A DNA stretch of 64,000 nt. Origin: Niabella sp. Its GTDB lineage: Bacteria; Bacteroidota; Bacteroidia; Chitinophagales; Chitinophagaceae. Position 1 is the first letter of the stretch, and the number at the start of each line of letters is the position of its first letter. This document shows positions 36,101 to 43,507 of the stretch, in pieces. Below the pieces are notes generated by a model. That model saw only the letters and a list, made by a program, of their open reading frames with translations, made no database searches and was not told where the DNA came from. A program made the position numbers and the translations under genes. The stretch covers positions 1-64,000 of the forward strand of contig JAGIAQ010000002.1 in NCBI GenBank assembly GCA_017744795.1, written 5' to 3'.

Positions 36101-36146
36101 TATTGTTTGTTTAATACACTACTGCAGAATTAATCGTGAGACGTGA

Positions 36147-36164
36147 TCCCGATAGCCATCGGGA
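36147..36164. repeat. CCGATAGC-type palindrome
   Basis: TCCCGATAGCCATCGGGA, 7-bp arms, in the gap between GH127 and the RuBisCO-like gene. The same motif occurs inside repeats at 27688 and 51411. Confidence 0.5.
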
Positions 36165-36202
36165 GATAAACGTGAGAGCCGCACCTTTAACCTGGCACTA
36201 CC

Positions 36203-38227
36203 CTATTTTCTTATCAACGGCATCCACACCGTCATATCCCCTTCGCCCCTGTTCGCCCAGGCGTAATAGGGGATCAACTTCACCGTTACCGGTTTTTCTT
36301 TAGTATTCACTTCTTTATATAATTGATGGGTCCAATCCTCCTGAGTCATGAGCGCCGCCTGGCCCGTCAGCGCTATAACATTACCGTTCGCAATTTTCAT
36401 CTGCACAGGTTTTAATTGTATCCCGGATGGTATGCCAACATTAAATATATCATCCCCCTTCATATCGGCGGTTTCAACACAATACACAACCGGACCACGT
36501 TTCACGGCCACCTGGTTGCGTGTGGCTTCCACCATCGGGTTCGATTCGATCAGCGTTGCAGGCATATCTAACAGCAAGTCTATCTTATCCCCTTTTTTCC
36601 ATTCCCGGTTGAGCGTAAAATATTTCCCGCCGCTGATAGTTGCGTCTACTATCTTACCATTAACTTTTACGCTTGCTTTTTTGCACCAGCCGGGAATACG
36701 CAAGTGTAATTGCAGCACCCCTGCCGGGACCCGTTCTATTGTTAACTGCACCACACCCTCCCAGGGATAATTACTTACCTGTTTTAAGGCAATTACTGAG
36801 CCGTCTTTTAGTTTTGTATTAAGATCATTACCTCCGTACATATTTAAATACAACCCGTCCGCCCCAACACTATACATGTAGTTACTCACTTCGGCAATGG
36901 TACGTACTACATTTGGCGGACAGCAATTGGATTTACTAATGTACGGAACACGACCGCCTTCCCAGCGCAAGTGATAAGGATATTCGGACGAGTGTGCCAG
37001 GGGGTTGGTATAAAAGAATTTGGTCCCGTCCATACTGATCCCACTCAGCACACTATTGTACAAAGCCAATTCCACGATGTCGAAATACTTTTCTTCACCG
37101 GTCAGCAAAAACATGCGGTAGTTCCATAACACATTCCCGATATTGGCGCAGGTTTCATTATGTGCGGAGAAATTAGGCAGCTGGTAGCTTCTTCCATAAG
37201 CCTGGTGTACCTTTTGAACGGTATCCGGATTATATGAAGTGCCATCCACGGAAACACCATCGTATAAAGCACCACAACCGCCGGTGATATACATTTTAGT
37301 GAGCATAACATTATCCCAAAGGGTATCTAATGTTTTCAGTAATGTTTTATCACCATCCTCTGCATACAGATCCGCCGCTCCGGCCATCAAATAATTGGCC
37401 CGTACCGCGTGGCCGACCACCTGTTTCATATCCCGGAAGGGAGCACGATCGCTGTTATCATCCGTACCTTCCACTGTGCCACGAATGTCAATCAATTTTG
37501 TTAAAAGATCCAGGTATTTTTTTTCATGGGTGGTGCGGTATAACTCTGCAAGCCCCATATAATGCGAAGGGCAGATCGCGTTGCGCGCTTGCTCCGGTGT
37601 AGCTTTCGTATAAAAACCAATCAGGAAATCTGCCGCTTTTTTTGCAATATTCAGCAGATCTGTTTTGCCGGTAGCCCGGTAATGCACACAGGCAGCCGTC
37701 ATCAGGTGCCCGAAATTATAGGCTTCAAAACTGAGCTTATCGTCAAACATTTTTGATTGCCCTGATTTTTTTTGTTCGATAATATTCTTAGTATAAATAT
37801 AGCCATCTGCACGCTGGGCTTTGCCAATTACGTTTATAGCGGTTTCCATCCAGTTGTTCAACTGAGGGTCTTTGGTGGACGCATATAGTGCTGCTACAGC
37901 TTCCAGTGTTTTATAAAAATCACCATCGTGAAAAGAAGGCCCGCGGAAGCTGCCGCTTTTTAACCCGGCGGCGATTTTAAAATTTTCAAAAGAGTAACAG
38001 ATCGTATCGCTGGTATAAGTGCGCCAGAGTGTGGGTACCATCGACTCCCGGCAAACGGCAAAACGTTCGGCCCAAAAGCCGCTGGTAAAATGGACGTCGC
38101 CCAGCCCCAATGTACTTAGCGCAGCATAAGGGCTGCGGGCCGTATTAATCAGCCCCTGTTGAGCGAAAGCCTCTATAGTGCCCAAAGTACAACAGGCTAT
38201 GGTAATGATTAATATTAATCTTTTCAT
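36203..38227 (-). CDS. GH127-family glycoside hydrolase (beta-L-arabinofuranosidase type)
   Basis: A secreted (signal peptide ending EAFAQ) (alpha/alpha)6 hydrolase of 674 residues. GH127 enzymes use a zinc-bound cysteine nucleophile. The expected ligands are visible: Glu and Cys in HNETCANIGN (about residue 357) and the Cys pair in SNCCPPNVVRT (about residue 434). A C-terminal beta-sandwich follows. Family members release beta-L-arabinofuranose, and one rhamnogalacturonan-II enzyme of the family acts on aceric acid; which applies is unknown. It lies 102 bases before the RuBisCO-like gene. Confidence 0.92.
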   Translation of the reverse strand: MKRLILIITIACCTLGTIEAFAQQGLINTARSPYAALSTLGLGDVHFTSGFWAERFAVCRESMVPTLWRTYTSDTICYSFENFKIAAGLKSGSFRGPSFHDGDFYKTLEAVAALYASTKDPQLNNWMETAINVIGKAQRADGYIYTKNIIEQKKSGQSKMFDDKLSFEAYNFGHLMTAACVHYRATGKTDLLNIAKKAADFLIGFYTKATPEQARNAICPSHYMGLAELYRTTHEKKYLDLLTKLIDIRGTVEGTDDNSDRAPFRDMKQVVGHAVRANYLMAGAADLYAEDGDKTLLKTLDTLWDNVMLTKMYITGGCGALYDGVSVDGTSYNPDTVQKVHQAYGRSYQLPNFSAHNETCANIGNVLWNYRMFLLTGEEKYFDIVELALYNSVLSGISMDGTKFFYTNPLAHSSEYPYHLRWEGGRVPYISKSNCCPPNVVRTIAEVSNYMYSVGADGLYLNMYGGNDLNTKLKDGSVIALKQVSNYPWEGVVQLTIERVPAGVLQLHLRIPGWCKKASVKVNGKIVDATISGGKYFTLNREWKKGDKIDLLLDMPATLIESNPMVEATRNQVAVKRGPVVYCVETADMKGDDIFNVGIPSGIQLKPVQMKIANGNVIALTGQAALMTQEDWTHQLYKEVNTKEKPVTVKLIPYYAWANRGEGDMTVWMPLIRK

Positions 38228-38244
38228 ATACTCTATAAATTGAA

Positions 38245-38335
38245 CGTCATTTCGAACGCAGTGAAACGGAGGGAGAAATCTTATGCCTCACGAGATTTCT
38301 CCTCATCCGCCTTCAGCGGACTCGTCGAAATGACG
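38245..38335. repeat. intergenic inverted-repeat element, family A (copy 2)
   Basis: CGTCATTTCGA ... TCGAAATGACG. The right half (CGAGATTTCTCCTCATCCGC onward) matches the copy at 51407-51516 over about 45 bases with two differences. Lies between GH78 and GH127 on the same strand; may attenuate transcription. Confidence 0.75.
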
Positions 38336-38343
38336 ATCCCTTT

Positions 38344-40623
38344 TTAAATCGCTTTATACAACACCTTGTATTCTTTATTTTTCTCTATTGTTAACTCATA
38401 CATATTATTTCCTTTACTCACTATCGCACCCTCTTTACATTCAGGTTGGGTTTTGCTGGTAATCACCAGCTTCCCTGTTCCCGCGGGCGCACTGATCCTG
38501 ATCTCGGAGGTACTGCAATACATTTTGATATTTCCCGCAGGAGTAGGAACTGCTCCTTCCATCCATTGCAATCCGCCTAGTACCGGCTCCACGGTATACT
38601 GTGCATAGCCCGGCGCAGTTGGCTTTACTCCCAGGTAATATTTGCCCAGAAGATAGATGGGACTGGCGCCCCAGGCGTGACAAAGGCTTTTGCCATATTT
38701 GCGCCCGTACATGGCGTAATGCTCCGCCCCTTTTTTGGAAGGATCATATTCCTCCCAAAAAGATGTAGCACCCAGACGCAACATGCCGCCCCAATAATTT
38801 TTCATTTCCTTTAATACAATACTTTGATCCCCCAATGCGCATAAGGCTTCCAGCTCATAAAACCGCATATAAGGTGTTGTTATCTTCGGCACATTTTTAT
38901 TGAGCAGCACCGAGTTTTTTACAGCAGTTTTTTGCTGCCCATTAAAATAATCGAAGAACACCGCAAACATATTCGCATAGCGGGTTACATTATCCGTTGG
39001 CGCACCATTGATCCTGCTATGCACTAAGGCCTTCTTTTGATCATTCCAGTAATAATCAAACAGTTTTTTCTTTACATCTGCTGCCTCCGACTGGTATTTT
39101 GCGGCGGCATCTTTTTCATCCACTAGTCCGGAGCACAACGCCATCGTTTCCAGGCTGCGCGCAAATAACAATTGCTCAAAACTAACCTCCCCTTTCTTGC
39201 TCAGGCCCGTAGCCCAGTCGATAAAGATCCAGTCACCGGGCAGCCCTTCCAGCAAGCCATCCTTATTCCTGCGGCCCAGCACGTAATCCATAAGGCTCTT
39301 CATGCGGTCATAGTTTTGCACAATAAAACTTTTATCACCTGAGTAGAGATAATAATCATAGATGCTAAGAAACCAATAGAACGTATAATCCATGATAGTA
39401 TTGATATGACTGGTAACGGGATCTTTACCGCGCAGCGCGTACATAGTGCGGGTCACCGTAGGATTATCATTCATTAGATAATAATTCATCAGGTAGCTCT
39501 GATAGGCGTCTCCGCTCCAGATCCAGCGATCACGCTTGATGCCATCGATAAAGAATTCGCGGGTGCTGAGGTGCAGGGTGTATTTTGCTACCTCGTAAAT
39601 TTTATTAATTTCTTCATCACTGCATTTAAAGCTTCCTTTGTCCGGCAGATCGCTGTACTCATACAACATGGAGGCTCCGGACAGTTTTACCGAACCTTCC
39701 GGCACGATATTGATATACCGGAAGGCTTTAGACAATTGCAAGCTGGTATCTTTAGGATTTTGCTGATCTACGTCCAACCGGTCCAGGGTTTCTGCATGTT
39801 CCGGGTCTAACGCTTCTTCTTTACTTTCGCCGAAATACACGGTCAGTCTGCCTTTTCCCTGAACGTCCCGCAGCTTTACAAAACCAAAGGTTTCTTTTCC
39901 GAAGTCTACAAGTAAATTATTCCCGCTTTTTTGCGCGCTGACCGCATTTAATGGTTGTACGGGCAATTTAAATAATGAAGGCTTCTTGTCCGGCGTATTA
40001 AAATTCCAATGCCCGGCATTCAGCCATTTAGTTGTAGAAACATCTGAGGTTTTTCCCGATTCATCGATCCATTCCTTATCCTCAAAAGTTACCAGCCAGC
40101 TGCTATCGCTGTTAACCGTTCTTCCCTGAACATAAATGACGGGTGGACTGGATTGATTAAACACTTTTACATTGATCTTGTGTTTCCCGGCCGGAACAGT
40201 AATCACAGCCGGTGTGCCTTCAAACGCTTTCCCATCCAGTTTTATGTTATACTTGCCTTCGGCATAGATGTGTACCGTTTCGGGTTGAGAGAGCTCCACT
40301 ATTTTATGAAAATCCATCAGCGGATAATGACTATCCACTTTCCAGAACACCGGGAAAAAAGTACCCCGTTCGGTACGCCGGTTCTGCATTTGATTGGCCA
40401 GCCATATCTCGTAATCACCGGGATACCAGATCCAGGTTTGAGCCGCCGTAGTCAACCGCAAAGACGCAAAGGCGCAAAGGAGGATGAAGGTTTTGATGGC
40501 AGATGAAGACACCCGCCACGGCGAAAACAAAGAAAGCCGAGCTTTGCACTGGTGCACAAGTGAGTGACACAACCCCGATGCTACCTGCATTACAGCCCGC
40601 CAACAAAAAAAATTATTTTCCAT
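38344..40623 (-). CDS. GH78-related alpha-L-rhamnosidase-like protein with repeat-derived N-terminus
   Basis: A secreted, probable rhamnosidase of 759 residues. Residues about 62-330 form N-terminal beta-sandwich modules (TWIWYPGDYEIWLANQM). Residues about 345-650 form the (alpha/alpha)6 domain (IDGIKRDRWIWSGDAYQSYL; GKSLCHAWGASPIYLLGKY). A C-terminal beta domain closes the protein. It has IDGIKRDRW where canonical GH78 has DCPxRxER, so it is a divergent subfamily. The ATG at 40623 lies one base after the symporter stop. The first 60 residues are encoded partly by two intergenic repeats (40553-40585 and 40454-40481), the second giving the hydrophobic core of the signal peptide. Confidence 0.87.
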   Translation of the reverse strand: MENNFFCWRAVMQVASGLCHSLVHQCKARLSLFSPWRVSSSAIKTFILLCAFASLRLTTAAQTWIWYPGDYEIWLANQMQNRRTERGTFFPVFWKVDSHYPLMDFHKIVELSQPETVHIYAEGKYNIKLDGKAFEGTPAVITVPAGKHKINVKVFNQSSPPVIYVQGRTVNSDSSWLVTFEDKEWIDESGKTSDVSTTKWLNAGHWNFNTPDKKPSLFKLPVQPLNAVSAQKSGNNLLVDFGKETFGFVKLRDVQGKGRLTVYFGESKEEALDPEHAETLDRLDVDQQNPKDTSLQLSKAFRYINIVPEGSVKLSGASMLYEYSDLPDKGSFKCSDEEINKIYEVAKYTLHLSTREFFIDGIKRDRWIWSGDAYQSYLMNYYLMNDNPTVTRTMYALRGKDPVTSHINTIMDYTFYWFLSIYDYYLYSGDKSFIVQNYDRMKSLMDYVLGRRNKDGLLEGLPGDWIFIDWATGLSKKGEVSFEQLLFARSLETMALCSGLVDEKDAAAKYQSEAADVKKKLFDYYWNDQKKALVHSRINGAPTDNVTRYANMFAVFFDYFNGQQKTAVKNSVLLNKNVPKITTPYMRFYELEALCALGDQSIVLKEMKNYWGGMLRLGATSFWEEYDPSKKGAEHYAMYGRKYGKSLCHAWGASPIYLLGKYYLGVKPTAPGYAQYTVEPVLGGLQWMEGAVPTPAGNIKMYCSTSEIRISAPAGTGKLVITSKTQPECKEGAIVSKGNNMYELTIEKNKEYKVLYKAI
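40454..40481. repeat. 'ccgcaaagacgcaaag' repeat inside a coding region
   Basis: AACCGCAAAGACGCAAAG followed by GCGCAAAGGA, a short repeat normally intergenic in Bacteroidota. Here, read on the minus strand, it codes for residues about 48-57 (LLCAFASLRL) of the GH78-like protein. Confidence 0.7.
40553..40585. repeat. family C repeat inside a coding region (copy 5)
   Basis: On the minus strand GGGTTGTGTCACTCACTTG; the 15 bases TTGTGTCACTCACTT are identical to the intergenic copy at 19130-19178. It codes for residues about 13-24 of the GH78-like protein. Confidence 0.6.
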
Positions 40624-40624
40624 A

Positions 40625-42202
40625 TTATGAACCAAATATTAAATACAATACAATCATTACAATACATAAAGCCGCCCAGGCAATTTTTACGCGGCGGGTG
40701 GGTTTTGCTAATTCTTGCGTAGCTATTGCCGTACGAACCGGCTTCGGATCTGTTGCGGAGAGCATTATAGCAAGGACTACGAGCAGCAGGAAAATAAAAA
40801 AAGACAACAATAAATAATGCGGCCAAAAATGATATTGTTTTGCCGGCAACACCCATAAATAAATGACACCGATACCCAGGCTGATGGCCGATCCCCAGGA
40901 GAGTGTAAAGTTGACCGCCCGGCGCGTCGTCTTTTTCCAGAACACCGCCAGCAGGAATACGGCCGATAGCGGCGGCGCAATGAAGCCCAGCACGGCCTGA
41001 AACACATCAAATAAATTAAGGCCTTTGATACTATCAATAGCGACTGCCATCAATATCGCAAACCCGCAGCCCGCCAGCACGGTAAGCCTTCCCACTTTTA
41101 TGATCTGCCGATTGGTTGCGTTTGGATTGATCCTCTTTACATAAATATCCGTTGTAAACACAGTGCTCAGCGCATTTAATGAAGAGCCGATGGTGCCCAC
41201 CAGCACTGCGATCAGCACCACGATTACCAAACCGTTCAATCCCGCCGGAAATAAATTCGTAACCATCGTCATATAGGCCTCGTCTGCGCTGGGTAAATTC
41301 GGATAAAGCACGGCGCAAACAATTCCCGGAATAATAAACAACGGAATTGAAAATATTTTTAGCCACCCGATAAAATTTACGCCCAGCTGCCCCTGCTCCA
41401 GGTTGCGTGCGCCCAATACCGATTGCACCATCGCCTGATCGGTACAAAAGAAAGCAACCGCCGAAACGGGATACCCCAACAAGATAGCCGGCCACGGGTA
41501 ACCCGCATCCGACGCGGGTTTCACAAGGCTCCAGTAAGAAGCCGGCGTTTTGGCAAACAAGGCGGAAAGCCCGCCCACTTTTTGAACGCCCAGCACGCAA
41601 AGGATACAGGACACAATGATCAGCAGGATCATCTGGAATACATTCACCCGCGCGATGGCTTTTAACCCACCGGCTACCGCAAACAATGCGGCAAACAATA
41701 CCAGCACGATCACCGACTGCCACATGGGAATGCCTAATATTTGTCGCACGAGGAAACCGCCTGCAAACAAACCCAATGACAACCACGAAATCAGCATCTT
41801 CACCATGGCATACCAGGCCAGGATATTACGCGTGTCTTCCCCATAGCGTTGCCCCATAAATTCCGGCATGGTGGTTACATTGCTGGCTAAATACCTTGGC
41901 GCAAAAACCATCGCCAGCAGCATGAGGAATACAAATGCATACCATTCAAAATTACCGGCTACAATGCCCGTGGCATAACCGATGCTGGCAAAGGCCAGCA
42001 ACATCGAGGGTCCCACATTGGTGCCCCACATATTGAACCCAATATTATACCAGTTCAATGACTTGCCAGCAAGAAACAGGGTTTCATCCTGCTTCTTTTT
42101 TTTGCCAAAGCTGGCCCTATAACCGATCACCAGCAATACCACAAGATATACCACCACAATGGCATAATCGATCGGTTGTAATTTTGAAATAAGATGATTC
42201 AT
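40625..42202 (-). CDS. sodium:solute symporter (SSS family)
   Basis: An inner-membrane sodium-coupled sugar transporter of 525 residues with about 13-14 membrane segments and the LeuT-like fold. Family features: the first segment with DYAIVVVYLVVLLVIGY, then LAGKSLNWYNIGFNMWGTNVGPSMLL, and a later SLNALSTVFTTDIYVKRINP. The C-terminus is a hydrophobic anchor. It is between the Gfo/Idh oxidoreductase and GH78 genes, so the cargo is likely rhamnose or a related pectin monosaccharide or acid. Confidence 0.92.
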   Translation of the reverse strand: MNHLISKLQPIDYAIVVVYLVVLLVIGYRASFGKKKKQDETLFLAGKSLNWYNIGFNMWGTNVGPSMLLAFASIGYATGIVAGNFEWYAFVFLMLLAMVFAPRYLASNVTTMPEFMGQRYGEDTRNILAWYAMVKMLISWLSLGLFAGGFLVRQILGIPMWQSVIVLVLFAALFAVAGGLKAIARVNVFQMILLIIVSCILCVLGVQKVGGLSALFAKTPASYWSLVKPASDAGYPWPAILLGYPVSAVAFFCTDQAMVQSVLGARNLEQGQLGVNFIGWLKIFSIPLFIIPGIVCAVLYPNLPSADEAYMTMVTNLFPAGLNGLVIVVLIAVLVGTIGSSLNALSTVFTTDIYVKRINPNATNRQIIKVGRLTVLAGCGFAILMAVAIDSIKGLNLFDVFQAVLGFIAPPLSAVFLLAVFWKKTTRRAVNFTLSWGSAISLGIGVIYLWVLPAKQYHFWPHYLLLSFFIFLLLVVLAIMLSATDPKPVRTAIATQELAKPTRRVKIAWAALCIVMIVLYLIFGS

Positions 42203-42230
42203 TAATTTTTTATTCTTTATTTTTTGCCGG

Positions 42231-42291
42231 CTGTTGTACTACTATCATCATCCTTGCCACGCTCGCTTGTACTGTTGTGCTACTATCAGCT
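42231..42291. repeat. intergenic repeat, family C (copy 3)
   Basis: TTGTACTACTATCATC ... GTGCTACTATCAGCT, an imperfect relative of the other copies, directly followed by a family B repeat. Confidence 0.4.
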
Positions 42292-42340
42292 ACAAATGTT
42301 GCGCGCCTACGGCGCTGTTCCTATTCACCATTCACTATTT
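42290..42340. repeat. intergenic repeat, family B (copy 3)
   Basis: CTACAAATGTTGCGCGCC, TACGGCGCTG, then CTATTCACCATTCAC. It overlaps the last base before the oxidoreductase stop region. Confidence 0.5.
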
Positions 42341-43414
42341 CTACAACTTCCCCAGCCCATGCTGTTTCAGCAATGCCTTTACCTGAACGGGCTGCCGCGT
42401 TTGTAAACTTTCATCCATCGCCTGTAACAAGGCCACAGTGCCGATCCCCTCGCGCATATCGGGATAAGCCGTTGTATTATTGACGATGCTATCCGCGAAA
42501 TATTCAAGGTAATTCTGATATTCACCGGCATGGTGACTTTGCCCCTCAAAACGGAAATAATGATTCAACTGCTCATCGCCCCAGGTGATCAGTTGCTGGT
42601 CGCCTTTCTTATTGGAGATGGCATAACGCAGCTCATGATAATCTGCCTGGCTGGCACCTTCCGTCCCGCGCAAAATACAGCTCATCTCGCTTTCCCGGGC
42701 AGTGGGCTGCACCGGGCCAGTGTACGCACCGCTCACCCGGGCCACGCGTCCGTCTTTATTCCGGAAAATAAAGTGCATGGTATCCTCGTTTTTCAATCCG
42801 GCTTTTTTACCATTGGCACTGATCATCCCATAGCCCATTACTTCTTCAATATCCGGCAGGTACCAGCGGATAAAATCAACCGGATGGCTTAAGCCGCCGT
42901 AGAGCCATTTGAACGATTTTTCCAATGCCCATTTCTTTTTTAAAAACCAGCGGTGGTCAGCATTATAATGGCTTTCAACGGTGATCAGCTCACCGATCAG
43001 ACCCTTCTCAAAATCAGCCCGCTGCCGTTTGTAGGGCTCAAAAAAACGGGAACTTTGTCCTACAAAAACCTTTTTCCCGGTTTTCTGCTGCAACTTCAAT
43101 AATTCCTTTGCATCCGCAAGATTATCAATAAAAGGTTTGGTACAAACCACATGCTTGCCATGCTGTAATGCCAGCCGCACATGCTGTGCGTGCAAATGAT
43201 CCGGCGTGTAAATGGCTATAATATCGATGTCCGGGTCGTTCAACAACTCTTCATAACGCGTGGTGTACCGGTCAAACCGGAACTCCCGGCAACGTTGTTT
43301 GCATAATTCTTCATTGGCATCGCAAATCATTTTCAACTGCAATTTTTTGCTCTGCAATGCGGCCGACATCGTGCTGCGGCCCTCCCCTAATCCTACAATC
43401 CCGATATTCAACAT
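42341..43414 (-). CDS. Gfo/Idh/MocA-family oxidoreductase
   Basis: A cytoplasmic NAD(P)-dependent sugar oxidoreductase of 357 residues. N-terminal Rossmann domain starts LNIGIVGLGEGRST; the catalytic Lys region is HVVCTKPFIDNLADA (TKP in place of the common EKP). The C-terminal domain is the alpha/beta substrate half. No signal peptide is present, although many Bacteroidota relatives have one. Likely substrate: a monosaccharide or cyclitol of the pectin pathway. It could supply the keto-acid precursor for the RuBisCO-like/DUF1537 pathway; this is inference. Confidence 0.88.
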   Translation of the reverse strand: MLNIGIVGLGEGRSTMSAALQSKKLQLKMICDANEELCKQRCREFRFDRYTTRYEELLNDPDIDIIAIYTPDHLHAQHVRLALQHGKHVVCTKPFIDNLADAKELLKLQQKTGKKVFVGQSSRFFEPYKRQRADFEKGLIGELITVESHYNADHRWFLKKKWALEKSFKWLYGGLSHPVDFIRWYLPDIEEVMGYGMISANGKKAGLKNEDTMHFIFRNKDGRVARVSGAYTGPVQPTARESEMSCILRGTEGASQADYHELRYAISNKKGDQQLITWGDEQLNHYFRFEGQSHHAGEYQNYLEYFADSIVNNTTAYPDMREGIGTVALLQAMDESLQTRQPVQVKALLKQHGLGKL

Positions 43415-43460
43415 GTGTTTGTTTTTATTAAAAATATTTCATGTCCGAATCTACAGCGGC

Positions 43461-43507
43461 GCTACAGATATTACGCTCCTACGGAGCTTCTATTCACCAT
43501 TTCCTAT
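43461..43507. repeat. intergenic repeat, family B (copy 4)
   Basis: GCTACAGATATTACGCTCC, TACGGAGCTT, then CTATTCACCATTTCC; close to copy 3, including the flanking CTATTCACCATT. Confidence 0.55.
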
